A stretch of DNA of 64,000 nt from Lichenostomus cassidix (lineage: Eukaryota > Chordata > Aves > Passeriformes > Meliphagidae), in assembly GCA_008360975.2 (NCBI GenBank), contig CM039199.1:4480530-4544529 (forward strand). Direction: 5' to 3'. Below the pieces are notes generated by a model, which saw only the letters and a program-made list of their open reading frames with translations, was not told the DNA's origin and searched no databases. The position numbers and the translations under genes are program-made. Below are positions 23,430 through 35,430 of the stretch, piece by piece. Position 1 is the stretch's first letter. The number at the start of each line of letters is the position of its first letter.

Positions 23430-24400
23430 ATTATAGGCAGCCAGCGATATGAATGTCGAATTAAATATTCAGCAGTTTGTGGTTGCATCATTTCAAACTG
23501 CAGCCCAAGGTTTGAAACAGCTCCCTGTTTCAGCAGGACAGGCCAGCCTCTGCCAGCTCAGGGCAAGGAGGATCTGCCATCCCAAGCCATGCTCTGGTGG
23601 GTTTAAGGACAGACTTTGAGCCCCCTGGATGGCCAAAGAGAGGAGAGAGATGTCCAGAGCAGTTCTTATGTGAGGTCTTAGACCTGTTCTTGAAGGCTGA
23701 AATTAATTATTCACCAAATACATACCATGGGGGTAGCTTGATGCTTTTTCTTACCTGCACTTTCCTCTTTTATCCACATCCCCCAGGTTTTGCAGTGAAT
23801 CCCCAGCCTGCTGTGGCTGTCCGTGGGGTTGGAGGCTGGGCTGTAGCTGTGCTGCTAGTGCCATCAGGAACCTCCATCTCCTGCTGGAGCCCTGCACTGC
23901 TGGGGCTGTGGGGCTGAGCTCCTGGGCTTGGCAGAGGTGGAGAAACTTTATCCCTCTTTGGCACAACAGCCGTGAGCATTATTGCATTTTAACAGTGTGC
24001 TCAGAGTCTTCTCTGCAAGGAGCTGCCTTTGCTAGCCCAGCCCAGGGTTAAGTTGTGAGCAGAGATGAATCCATCCTAGTCCAGTGGCATCTCATCTTTG
24101 CCTTTATCTCATGTTTCTAATCAACTCCATTCTTTTTCTTGTTATTTCATTGATGTGACACACAAGTGTTGTCACAGTAGCTCAATAAAATTTATATTTG
24201 TGTCTTGTCTGTAATTATTTTTCATTTTATTTTTATTGGGTGTTTACACGTTTTATTGCATGTTCACGTCAAAGTAAATTTGTATCACGTTGTCACTTAA
24301 AGATGTTTGCTGCATTTTCATCCATAAATAAAATGTACCCTTTGTCTAGGATCTGAAACATGAGAATGTTCATTTTGTCAGTGAACTACATATCTGTTTT
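23430..24400. promoter_or_regulatory. Candidate intronic regulatory region (two cores)
   Basis: One core near 23440-23510 has a CpG pair, AATTAAATATTCAGC and a TGTGGTT RUNX-like word. The other, about 24130-24360, has a TGTTTACAC forkhead-like word and repeated TTTATTG homeobox-like words with isolated CpGs. The stretch between (23520-24130) is ordinary GC-richer intron with chance open frames. Regulatory status is inferred from composition only. Confidence 0.25.
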
Positions 24401-27400
24401 TCTGTTGCAGCTTTGTGTGTGTTAAAATTGATAGAAGTCAGCTTTGCTTTGGTATGTCTGGTATGAGCACAGTTGCTTTTCTGATATTAATTGTGGGGAT
24501 GGGATAATATTAAACATTTAAAAACAAGGAGCCAGTAGTCTTGCAATTGATTTTCTGTGGAGAGACTTCTGTGATGAGTTGTTTACACAATTGTAACCTT
24601 AGCTTCTTTTAGGTGAGTGCAAGAAGAGTTTTGTGGATTTAAAAAATACAGTTGTGAGTGCTTTGGTTTCCCCTCCCTCCCATTCTTCCAGCTCTGTCCT
24701 GCCTCTTTCAGGAGCTCTAGTTTTCTTTTGCTTATAGGTTTGTGCACATTTTCTTTGGCAAGGAGTCTCGCTATCGAAATTCTTGGGAAGTTGGAAAAGG
24801 GCAGCTTGCTCATGTTGTGTCCTCAGCTCATCTCTCCACCCTGCCTGTTTTCTTAAGCAAATGTACTTCATACTCATAATTACCTCTTGAAACTCAGAAT
24901 ATCTTATTTTCATCCCTTGCAAAGCTGAGTGGCTGTTGTAGGGCTGAGCTCAGGGGGTGCTGTGCTCTTACTTCCCAGGATGAAGCAGAAAGTGAGGAGG
25001 GAAGAATTTTTCTGTAAAAATTTATTTTGTACTTTGTATGAATTTCATATTTGTACTTTCTGATGAAGAAAAGCCTTTTTTGCTGTGAGTCCTGATCCTG
25101 CAAGACTCTGGGTGCCACCAATGTTACTGACAGTCCTTAACCCCTTCAGGACTGGGGATTAATTCCCTAGTTTACATCAGGATTTGAATGTTAAAAATTA
25201 AACTTACTGCCAAGCTCTCAGTTTTTTCTCCAAAACATGGTTTGCTGTTTCTGTGTTCATGAGGAGGAGGTGGTTTCAGGCTCTTTTATAAGTGCAGGCA
25301 GAGCTTTGGTCAATCCCACAGTTGGAAAGTTTTGCTGTGAAAGCTAAAGTTCTCCGTAACTTGTGATACACATTTTTCTCTTTGTGAGGCTTTTGCTGTG
25401 CTCCAGGCCATCAGCTGGTGAGACCAGAACTGTGTGGGATTTTTTCTTGGAGTGTTGTGTTAAATACAGCACGAATGATTAAAACATCACACACACTGTG
25501 CTGTGATCAGCTTGGTTTAGATGATAAATTAAAATCTGTTAGCATCTGAGATGTTCTGGCATATCCTGAGAATAGTTAGTTCTTTAATATGCCAAGCTAA
25601 GTAAAACTTGATTAGTGTCACTATCTGGGATTTTCTGTCCTGTAAATAGAGCTTGAAGTCTAAAATTGGAACTGTGAAAACCTACTTTAACTGGGATTAG
25701 AAGAAGAATTTAGTAGTTCAGATTGATTTCAGGATTTTAGAAAGTGGTCAGTGTGCCCCAGAGATGTTGTACATGCCATCTTTTTAAAAATTAACTTCGA
25801 TGCGAGGGCTGAAAAGTTCATTTGGGACTGCAGCCTGCTCTGCTTGGCCATCCAGCAGAGTCTGGAGGGCTGGGAAAGGTGTTTTCCTTGCCTGGCTGTG
25901 CTGTGTGCCAGAGGCTGTTGTGTCTCCAGGCTCCCAGCTCTGCACTCCTGACACCCAGCAGGATGGTGAAGGTGATGGCAGGCAGGAGTTGGGGATGAAA
26001 AGCTTTCTTCTGGAGCACACAAACCAACATGAGAGGTGCTGATAGCAGGGGGTGATGGCTCTGAGTTCTCATTTTCTGGGTGCACTTTGGTTTGGTGGAT
26101 GAGGTGGGAGTGGGAATGGCTGGTGTTGGAGAGCACAGCCCCTGCTGCTGCCTTGGGCATCCAGAGCCCTTGCCTTGCTTCCAGATGCCATGGCAAACTG
26201 CAGCCACACTTCACAGTGTTCTGTGCCCTATTTATTTGCTGTAAGCATTTTACCAACCAGTTGTGAAGTTAATTTCAGTGGTAAGAAATATTCATTCCAT
26301 ACCTAGTTGCCTGGTTTGTTGGTTTTTTTTTTAAAGTTGTTGGTTGGCAGCAGCCCCTTTGTACAGTGTCTTGATTGTCAGCTCTTCATTATAAATTTAC
26401 TTTCTAAATGCTGACTTAAGGCCTGACACTTTGTTTGTTTAACTGTCAGTTACACTACTTGGGAGACCTAATAAAAGCCTCTCAGATCTTCCTATTGAAT
26501 TAGGCCACCCTTTACCACCCCAGTGACTGAAGTAAAACAACTGCAAGAGTCTCTTCCCCTGTCTATCCCATTTTTGCTGGAACCCTGCTTAGGGTGTCTT
26601 CTGATCCTGTCCTCACTGTGACAGTCGTTCCCTGCTGAAAGGTCACTGTAGTGTTTTAATTGGATTTTTCAGCTGCAAGGAATATAAAAATATAAGTTTA
26701 TTAATAGAGTGGCTTTGATCTTGAAGGGTTCCAAAACATTTGCTGCATTGCACGTACAGGGATGGTTTAGTTTTACTGCTCGTTCAGGGATAATCAATTT
26801 TGTCGTGGAGCATGGAGAGCTGGATGTTCTTCCTGGGAGGTCGAGGCAAAGCAGGGGGAAGTCTGGGAAGGCAGAACATTGTTCCCCAACTGGAATTTCC
26901 CCAGGATACAGAATTGAACTGTGATGCTGTCAGAGATGCCAAAGGATCTTTCATAAGTTGTTTTGGTTTTGTTTTTCATCTGAAATCTTTGAAGAAGGTC
27001 ATGGGCAAGAGACAATTAGAGAAACACTTAACTGACCTTGTTAGTGTATTTCTGTGGAATTATTGTGCTTTACAGCTATTGCTGCTTTACCCAGATGGTT
27101 ATTGCTGGTTTCCATCTGTTCCTGAAGGAAAAGTAAAGGCAGAAAGCGGCAGCTTTCACTGGGTTTTTAAGCAGAACTTGTAGGTTTGATTTCTTCTCTG
27201 ACCACGTCAGGTTAATGTGTTGGGCGCAGCGCGCTGCAGTTTTGAGGCAAGCAGATCAAAGTGGGAGCTTGTCTGCTCAATATGGGTCACAACAGCTTCC
27301 TGTGTTTTGGGCACCCCTTGCTTTGAACACTCCTCAGGTATGGGGTGTGATATCACCCTGGCACGTGGCCAGGCCAAGGGGAAGACTCTGACCAAGGCTG

Positions 27401-28559
27401 GCATGATGGAAACCATTTAAGCATTCGTAGCCAGGAGGATCCTCAGCTCATATTGCTGCTTATTGCCAGTTTAACCTCAGTGCTCTCTGTGCGACTTTGT
27501 GATGCCCCAGTGGAGACTTCCCTGGTTTTACTAAAATCTGCTGCCTTAAAGGTTAAAAACTTCAAAATCATTCAAGGCTTGCAGGTGTGAGAGCTTCTTG
27601 CTGGCACGGATGTAGGTGAGCTGACAGCAGTTTTAGTGTTCTTGTGTTTGGGGTGATCCTCCATGTCTCAGTTCCTGGAGAAGGGTGGGAGAAAGAGCCC
27701 CAGAGATGCAAGAGCATGATCTGGATTTCCACCCGATGATGAACAAAGCAAAATGAAAAACTTCTTCAAAGTCCCATCAATCCTGCTCATGGCACTCAGA
27801 ATTTTTCATCACCTCACTACTTTCTTTGAGCTGGTGGGTGATTTGTTCTCACAGAGCTGCTTTCAGGCAGCAGAAATTCCAGGTGGGATGGAAAAAAGAA
27901 CCTGTCTGGAGTGAGAGCTGTTTGCAGGGGTCCTGAGCAGGGTACACAACAGAGGTTTTATTTCCCCAACTCCTTTGCCAGTTGCTCAACCAGATGTCCT
28001 CAGTAGTTTGTGCTGTAAGATGTTAAGTAATTAGATCATTCAGATTCTAGTTAAACATAATTAAAGCCCTGTGTAAACTGAGTGAAGCTGACAGGTTTTA
28101 TAGGTTGGTCATAGCAAAAATATCAGATGATATAGCTCAGCATTAATACAAAAAGATTTAAGCCTCCCTGCCCTCAAATAAAGAGGTGTTTAGCCTCCAA
28201 ATTTAGTCCTTAATTAGAACTAGAATTTATGGAACTTACTAAAAAAGTTTTCAGGATCTTGGAAGCCTCACTCAAAAGTGTTTCCATGTAGTGTTTGCTG
28301 GTTCTGAATTCGAAATAGAGAACCTACTTAACAGTTGTTATATCAAGTTAAACAGAAAGATAACAGAATTTTGCAATATTTTTCATGTAATTTAAGTTGT
28401 AGGGTAAATCAGTTGCAGTGGTGCTTCTTGACTTGAGAAGGGTTGGAAAAAGTGGCACCATCTCTGGGTAGAGCCTTTCCCAGCGGGGAGCTGATTTGCC
28501 TTTTGGGATGATCTGGGTGTAGCACAGGCTGTGCAAGGTGCCTTGGTTCCCAGGCTGGG
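24401..28559. other. CUX1 intron 1, no gene seen
   Basis: Ordinary intron. Open frames on both strands near 25730-26270 overlap one another and lack codon bias. A GC palindrome at 27226-27237 is listed separately. No repeat family was recognised. Confidence 0.5.
27226..27237. other. Perfect 12-bp CpG-rich palindrome
   Basis: GCAGCGCGCTGC is self-complementary and holds two CpGs, with a third one base before it, in a CpG-poor intron. It could be a dimeric factor site; no family is assigned. Confidence 0.4.
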
Positions 28560-28980
28560 TTCATGAGCATCCCATTGCCCTGGTTATTGTTAAATAGCAG
28601 AACTGGAGAGAATCACCGTGTAATGCCAGCGTGTCTGCAGGTATTGCAGAGCAAAAGAGCAAATGTGACATCGCGAGCACAGGGCTGAAACACGAGTTCC
28701 ATGTTCCAGCCTTTGATTATTGTTGTTTTATTGCAACACTTTGAAGCTAATCTTGATTATTTCTCTGCCTCGTTTTACAGATATGACACATTATTTTGTT
28801 GTTTGTTTGCTGGCAGGCGAAACATATTTTCTGAAGGAAAGTGTTAACAGATCCGCTGATAAAATGTCTGTCTTCTAAAAACTGTCTGAAGACAAATTGA
28901 GTATTTGTCTACAAGTGCTGTTCACACTGTTGTACCAAACAAATTAACAAGATGATTCTTGTCTTTTCTAGGATGTAAAC
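28560..28980. promoter_or_regulatory. Candidate conserved intronic enhancer
   Basis: The block keeps at least seven CpGs in about 270 bp, against near-absence around it. It carries a tight cluster of CCTTTGAT (TCF/LEF-like), ATTGTTG (SOX-like), TTTATTGCAA, and TTTGAAG near 28705-28750, then further AT-rich words and GTTTGTTTGC (forkhead-like) near 28803. This is the densest developmental motif mixture in the intron. Binding and conservation are untested. Confidence 0.4.
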
Positions 28981-30623
28981 TTTCTTTCCCAGTGTTGTAC
29001 GAGCCCAAAGTTGTGACCTAGACCCAGGGTGATCTTTGTTCTGCTGAGTGCTCTGATCGTTGATTTACTACAGCTAATAAAGAGAATTTAGGTACAGAAC
29101 ATCCTCAGGAAAGTTATGTTGGAAAATTCACATTTGAGCAGTAAAGGGCACTTAGCAGTTTGACTTAGTTATAAAAAGAAAAATCAGCAGGAAGAAAGCT
29201 GCAGTTATTTCTTGGCAATCCTAAATGATGGAGTTGTGTTGTTGGGTACTGAAAACAGCTCCTTTGCATGCACTGCAGAGTTGTTTCATGCAATAACTTC
29301 CCACGTCCCCTGCAGCCTCTCCCCAGCCCGCTCAGTTATGTCACTGGTGTGATGCTCCGAGCCTCGCTGTCCTGGCTGGAATCTCAAGCCTGTTTCCAAG
29401 CTTGTATTTCTCACTTGGCAGCACACGCTGCGGCTGGTGGGCAATCTGCCTGATCCCTTTTTTGTCAAACAGCGGAGTTGGTGTCTGACACTGAATCTGG
29501 GAAGAAGAACGGGGAGAGTGAAATGTGCAGCGGAACTGGAGAGGTCTGCTGGGTGTCTGTGTGCATTTTTCTGTAGTTAGATTGCTTATGATTGATTCCC
29601 AGTTCTTGTGGTGAGAGAATGACAGGGATTCTGCTCTTTCCTTTTATATTTTAAGTGATTTGCATGACCTGGTAAGAGGCAAATTTTCAGCTACTTTTTC
29701 TTATCAAGTGCTTATCTGCTTATAGGTGAAAAACTCAGTTTCAGGAAAATCCCCTGAAGTTTTATAGAGACAAAAGAGTTCTGTCAAGTGTGTGTACGTG
29801 TGTGTGTGTTTGTGTAAACACACAAGCTCACACAAGCACAATCTCCTTTCTGGATCAGCTCCCACCATGCAAAATACAAACCTGAAAGGGCTATAATTGA
29901 TTATGTGCAATAGGAGACAAACAACCAAGATTTTGGGAGAGGGCAGGGTGTGGTCCAGATCTGGCAAAACATGTAAGAACCGAGCATTATTTTTTCAAAG
30001 GTAGGGAAACTTTAAAACATTGGTCCAAGAGTTAAGACTGGTTGGGAGAAGGAAAAGAGTACAGTAAACTGAGACATCGTCTTTGTAGGGGGAGGTGTTG
30101 GGGGAGGAATTGGGAAGAAAGAACACGCAAGTTTAGGTTAGTACATGTTCATGTTCTTCTGGTTTTTTAACTTCATTTGTTTCCCTGGCAGATGTCCCAT
30201 GGCTTTGAGGCCTTTGTCTGTGTGAGAGAGAACATGAAGGAGGGCTTGGCAGGACGCTTGGGGTTGTGTGGAATAGCTGGTAGTCATATTTATAGTTGGT
30301 GTTGTCTCTTGGCTTGTGCAACTTTGATAACCGGCAATCGTTCTGTAAAGTTACGTGTTGGGTTGGCAAGTCAGCTCTCCTCAGTTCCCTCCACCAATTC
30401 TGCATGGTAGATATAGCTCCTGTACAAGTTTTTGTGAGGTCTGAATAGGACTTGTCACATCTCTGACTTTACTTTTTATAGACACCGTCCCATTAGACTG
30501 TCTTTTCAAACTTCTTCGTGCAATATAAGACATTAGAGCAACTCTGCTTAATTGAGTTGAAAAGAAACAACACTTTAAAAGAGATCTAGCAGTCTGATTT
30601 TTTTTTTTGAGCTTTGTATCGTT
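28981..30623. other. CUX1 intron 1, no gene seen
   Basis: Ordinary intron. A high-complexity stretch with a few CpGs lies around 29290-29460. A (TG)-rich stretch is listed separately. No exon is recognised. Confidence 0.45.
29787..29840. repeat. Imperfect (TG)n microsatellite with CA-rich tail
   Basis: TG repeats interrupted by TACG and TT pass directly into ACACAC-type sequence, so the two halves could fold back on each other or form alternating Z-DNA-prone DNA. Confidence 0.85.
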
Positions 30624-30650
30624 CATATATATGTGTGTATATATATATAT
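30624..30650. repeat. (TA)n/(TG)n microsatellite
   Basis: ATATATAT, then GTGTGT, then a run of AT dinucleotides of about 12 bp. Confidence 0.9.
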
Positions 30651-32714
30651 CTGCTGCATCCTCCTTTGAAGGCACTTTTGTAATGATTGTTGTACATCAG
30701 TGTTTTATATTGTATTCCTTTGACTTGTTGAAATTCACAGTGGAGTTGTTCCTGCAGCCTCTGCCTTCTGCAGGGGAAGAGGAACAATATTTGTCTGCTG
30801 TGCAGGTTTGAACCTTCTGGTCGCCTTTTACTTTCTCTGTGTTTGTGGCTCTAAATAGATTTATAACTCTGCAGCTTTATGCCTTTAAAACACCTGCTGT
30901 AATTGCCTAGAAATATCTTCCATGTCAGCCTTTATTGCTTACTGTGATTACGCTTCTGGTAACCAGGCTTTTTGGCAGACTCATAAAATAAGTTTCTCAT
31001 AATAGGATTCTGAATGGAGTTAAACAATATGCATAGTTCAAAGTGCAAATATGTTTTATTGGGGAAAGGATATTATTCTGCTGTTCTTTGATACCTTTAA
31101 TTTGAGTCTTCAGAAGGTGCTCTGCATGGAGTATATGCATAAAGTTTGAAAAAAATCATATGCGACCCATTTCCCTGATGGAAGTGTGTGTGGGCCCTTG
31201 TAAGGCAGGTCTAGAGGGAAAAAAAATGTGCAGGCAAGTTCTTGAACTTGTGTACAATGTTTTTTATCAATTAGCAGAGTTTGTACATAAACTGTACACA
31301 AGGTTGAAAAAATACTGCTTCATTTTGCTGATTTAACACCTAAGTGCTGTGTGAACGCTGAAAAAAAAAATCTGTCATTAGAGGTTTGTACCTTCAGCTT
31401 AGGGCTGGTGTTGTGCTTCCCAGCAAAGTGAGGGTCCTGTGAGGCTGTTGGAGGGGTGATGGATGAGCTTTCAGGATGTGGCAATGTGTTATATTTGATA
31501 ATTCTCCACGCAGAAACTTAGCACAGAGTTGGATGTTCTCACGACAGCGAAGGTGCAGAGGGAAGAATATCTTCAGACAGCTGAACTTTGTGCTGTGATC
31601 TCTTGATCTTGATGTCTCCCTTGGCATCCTTCAGGTGGACATCAGAGGGTTGGGAAATCCTAGTTTAACATTGCAAATCCACCTAATATATTAGTACTTG
31701 TAAACTGTTTCTGGAGATTGCAGGATTGAGGAGGTGTTATTTATCATCACTTTTAGCTAAAGAGTTCCACCCATGCAAAATTCTTAGTGCTAAGAGAATT
31801 ACACTCTTTGGTAGGCGGGTTGTTCTCAAAATCTCAAGCAGAGGAAAAGGTGGTGAGCAGTTATTTTTGGGCTCTTTTAAAATAAGAAAATAAAATTATT
31901 GGGGTTAGCCAATGTTCTTTACATCAGCAGCTTTATCCTCAAGGATATTTAGGCATTTTTCCCTTTGAAATTTAGGCTAGACTTCAAAGGATTGATGACA
32001 TTTCTTGGGAGAAGTGGGGTGCTGTAGAATGGTGGACTGGGGTTGGAGAAGATGAAGTAAATGAGTGTTGGTCACTTTGTGTCTCAAAGGAAGCCAAACC
32101 TTGTCCCATACTGGAGCAGGAGACTCCCCAAGCATGTGCCTCAGAAAACACTGCTGAGAGCTCAGTTGGTGGTGCAGTTGCCTCTCCCCTGACTCCTGTG
32201 GGGTTTTGGTGTCCTTGCACATGGCTATGAACATCTGCATCACTGACATGGGGCACAGGCTTGGTGACACCCTGTGCAGGTGCTTGCTGCTGTTGTGCCA
32301 AACCTGCTGCAGTGCTTTGAGCCATTTCCCTGCAGGACAGGGACAGCCAGAAAGCTGAATTCCCTTTTTAGGCGTAGAGTTTATCGTACGGCATAAAATC
32401 AAACACTGTGGGATGGCAAAGACTGTTTTTTAAACTAGTTGGCTTGTTGTAGCTGTGATAATCTGTGTTGATCAACCCTTTTGGTGTTTGCTACAAAATT
32501 TATTCTAAAAGGCATGGTAGCTCCTTCTCCTTGGTGGCGATCCAAATCGTCTCTGCTGCCAATCTTGGCACTGGTGCCAGTGGTTTGCTTTAGCTGATCT
32601 AAGAATATAATACAGATGGTTTGATACTCAGCATGGATATATACAGATGGCTTGAAACTTTCAGATTGCTTTATTTCATTCCATTGTTTCTTCTCGGTGT
32701 ATCAAGTATCTCTG
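30651..32714. other. CUX1 intron 1, no gene seen
   Basis: Ordinary AT-leaning intron with scattered A and T tracts. A reverse-strand open frame of 141 codons (31977-32402) overlaps another frame and shows no recognisable domain. Confidence 0.5.
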
Positions 32715-32774
32715 GATATATATATATGTGTGTGTGAGATTATATATACATGTGAGATATATATATATATATAA
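32715..32774. repeat. Compound (TA)n/(TG)n microsatellite
   Basis: Alternating TA and TG blocks in about 60 bp, with the longest TA run at the right end. It is likely length-polymorphic and prone to cruciform formation. Confidence 0.9.
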
Positions 32775-32941
32775 TTGCTATTCTTAAAACAATCTGATCT
32801 GTATTTGGTTCAGCTTGTGCCTGTCGTTGCTGTAAGAATTTGGCTGCTATTTTTGTGCAAGTTCTGCATGTCAGTACAGGTGTGCTTATTTATAATGCAC
32901 TAGAATACTTCTGTCAAGTTGTTTGACCACCACACCTGTAC

Positions 32942-32988
32942 GTTCTCCAGTGACATGGGATGTAGACAGCACATCCCAAAGAGAGAAC
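32942..32988. other. Two-part hairpin
   Basis: Inner stem TGGGATGT (32956-32963) pairs perfectly with ACATCCCA (32971-32978) around a 7-base loop. Outer GTTCTC (32942-32947) pairs with GAGAAC (32983-32988). It is short for a microRNA precursor. Confidence 0.5.
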
Positions 32989-34789
32989 CTGCAGATCTAA
33001 CAATCCAAAGTTTGTGGTCACCAGCGCTGGCTTGTTCAGTTGCTGACCCTGGCAGTGACACCTTTGCACTTGGAGCAGTGAGGCCTTAGCCCTGTGCAAT
33101 AGTTCAGGCAGAGATCAGTGAGCTCTGGCTGAAGGCTGGGTAGTTTGTTTTCAGTGCTCATTACAGCCTGTTGATCCCCTGCCAGCAGAAATGTCTAGGT
33201 TGGGAGTTTTTCAGTTGTGTACAGGTGTATGACATCAGCTGCCTGCTGGCAGGACAGGGTGGAATAGAATCATGACAGAACAACTTCAGTGCTCTCCATG
33301 CACACAATATATTGATGTTCCAGCAGTGATGCTGACATAGAGATTGCCTTGGGGAAAGGGTAAAAGTAGCCTCTGCTTTGATTTCTCCTGTAGGGCTGAT
33401 CCTCCTCCTGCAGGTTGGGGCATCGACAGCTCTGTCCTGTGTGTGGAGCTTGGGAGGTGGTTGTGCAGACTTACTTTTGAGCAGTGATTTACTTAGCTGC
33501 CTTCATAAGGCTGTTAAAGTGCTTAACAACGCAATTAATGTAATTTAAGGACAGTTAAAAGCACTAGTGGTTCTTTTCAACTTTAATTTTAAATGCTGAG
33601 ACAGATTAGGCACTTTGAACAACGACATGATTCTGCTGTATAGCTGCTGAGTGTATAAATAAAATATGCCCCAACGCTTGGTGTTTTGAGTCCAAAATTT
33701 ATGGACCACTGAAATCTGTGATTATGGATATATTGCCTTGTTTTGGGATCATGAGACATCTGACAATTGAAGTGTGATCAGTGCAAGTCAGTACTTAGTT
33801 GGCAAACCTTTAATGAGTATTCAGTGCTGTAGGAAGCACTGATGGTGATCTCAACATGTATGTCTCTTGAGTTTGCTTCAGTTCCACTGCAGACACTGGG
33901 AGAATGATAGTTCCTGAGATGAGACATAAAATAGGTTTATGCATCTCTGAATGCTTCCCGTTCCATGTGCATGCAGGCATTTTATCCAAATAGTCACACC
34001 ATTTATATTATGTGTAAATAGTTTGTTTTGCAGGCTTTTCCCCATATGTTTTGTGAATGCTTTAGTTAATACTCTTTTTACAGTTCATATTCTCAATGCA
34101 GAGAAGTCCATGTGTTACTAAACAGGAAGGAAAGTTTCATAAGAGGCAGTGGAACTCTGTCCCCTTGGGCACAAGAGGCCTGGCCCATTCCAAGGCTGCT
34201 GTGGAGCAGGACAGTTCCACCCTGGTTGATAAGAGACATGTTGGCTATCCATGGTGGTAAACTTACCAGGAGTGAAGTGGCACATAACTGTTCTCTGGCG
34301 ATCAAAGCAGTTAGGGCAGGTGGGATGCTGTGGAGAGCAGAGTTTTACAGGGAATGCAGTGGGGATGCTCACTGGAGGCATATGTGGATTAAAGGAAAAC
34401 ATGAATTTAAAAAGCTTTGGTGAAATGCTGCTTTGCACTGCGAAAACAAAGACACCTAAACTGTACGTGGATAAGGCAGGACCATTAGCTGACCTCAGTG
34501 CAGTCCTCCAAATTAATGTCCTGGTGCAGGCAGCTGAGGTGATTTGACTCTAAAAGTCAGCCGGTTGGGAGCACTGTGTCTGGTGAAACTGGCCTCAGCT
34601 TATGGACAGTTAAAACGTGTCAGTTAGTTTGGAAAAGATAGCTTGTCTTTGAAAAAACGGCTGCTTGCGTGATGTGTTTATTGGAACAGTCCTTCTCTAC
34701 CAGCCTCAAGAACTTCAGTTCTGTTTCAGCCTTATTGAAGAAAAAATAGTTCTTTAAAATTTATCTTCATCCTTCCTCAGGAAGGATAG
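32989..34789. other. CUX1 intron 1, no gene seen
   Basis: Ordinary intron. About 33480-33560 is AT-rich with homeobox-type TAAT words and one isolated CpG, and could be regulatory. A short hairpin at 33821-33842 is listed separately. Confidence 0.45.
33821..33842. other. Short perfect hairpin
   Basis: TCAGTGCT and AGCACTGA form an 8-bp perfect stem around a 6-base loop. Stems this size are expected by chance a few times per window. Confidence 0.5.
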
Positions 34790-35060
34790 AGCCTAACTGG
34801 GGTGTTTCCCAGAGAGCTGGTTTCGGAGTGACTGACTGGTAATGATGAGTGACAGAATTAGCATAAATTCAGAGATACGGATGGCTGGTGCCAACTGGCT
34901 GTGTGGGTATAAGAGTCGCTCTTGGGAGCGATGACAGAGCCTGATTTTTATCCCTCCCTCCCTCCCACCCCCCCACTTTCCCACCCAGAGTGCTGAATAT
35001 CCGGCTGAATATTAAATACTTGAAAATCAACCTACTTAGTAGCCTGGAGTAGGCTCCAGG
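34790..35060. promoter_or_regulatory. Candidate conserved element beside CpG cluster
   Basis: High-complexity sequence with isolated CpGs (GTTTCGGAG, ATACGGATGG, ATCCGGC), a small stem TCGCTC/GAGCGA near 34915-34930, and AT-rich words such as TGGTAATGATG and TTAGCATAAATTC. It directly precedes a CpG cluster, a pairing that suits an intronic enhancer or alternative promoter. Inference only. Confidence 0.35.
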
Positions 35061-35099
35061 GAGGAGGTTTGCAGAGGGAGGGCTCCTTTGGGGTGGCAT

Positions 35100-35430
35100 T
35101 GCCCATGAGGGTGACACCGTGTGTCAGGGCTGTCCAGCAGTGTGGTGACACCGAGGGCACACCGATGGGACAGTCCATGGTGGCTCCCTGAGCTGTCTGT
35201 CCCCAGCACCCCGAGCCCAGCGCCTGACTCCCCGGCGCGGTTTGCAGCTGGTGGCTCCCGGCCAGCTTGTCATGTCAGTGTTGAAAACTGCACAGCTCCT
35301 CTCCAAACGCCTGAACCTGTCTCGATCTGCCCGGGAAGCGCCGTGGCTCCCCGAGCTGCACACGCAGGGCAGCGTGGCTCAGCTCTGCTGGGCTCCTGGC
35401 CACCACTGAGCGGCTCCTCGGGGCTGCCTT
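35100..35430. promoter_or_regulatory. Orphan intronic CpG cluster (borderline CpG island)
   Basis: Counting by eye gives about 19 CpGs in about 330 bp at roughly 60% GC, which is near the usual observed/expected threshold and far above the surrounding intron. A 185-codon plus-strand frame (35121-35678) spans it but looks like a composition artefact. It might be an alternative promoter or a hypomethylated enhancer about 20 kb inside CUX1. Confidence 0.4.

Noticed and set aside
26043..26053. TAGCAGGGGGT resembling the CTCF core
   Set aside because: Only a partial match; the flanking positions of the CTCF consensus do not fit.
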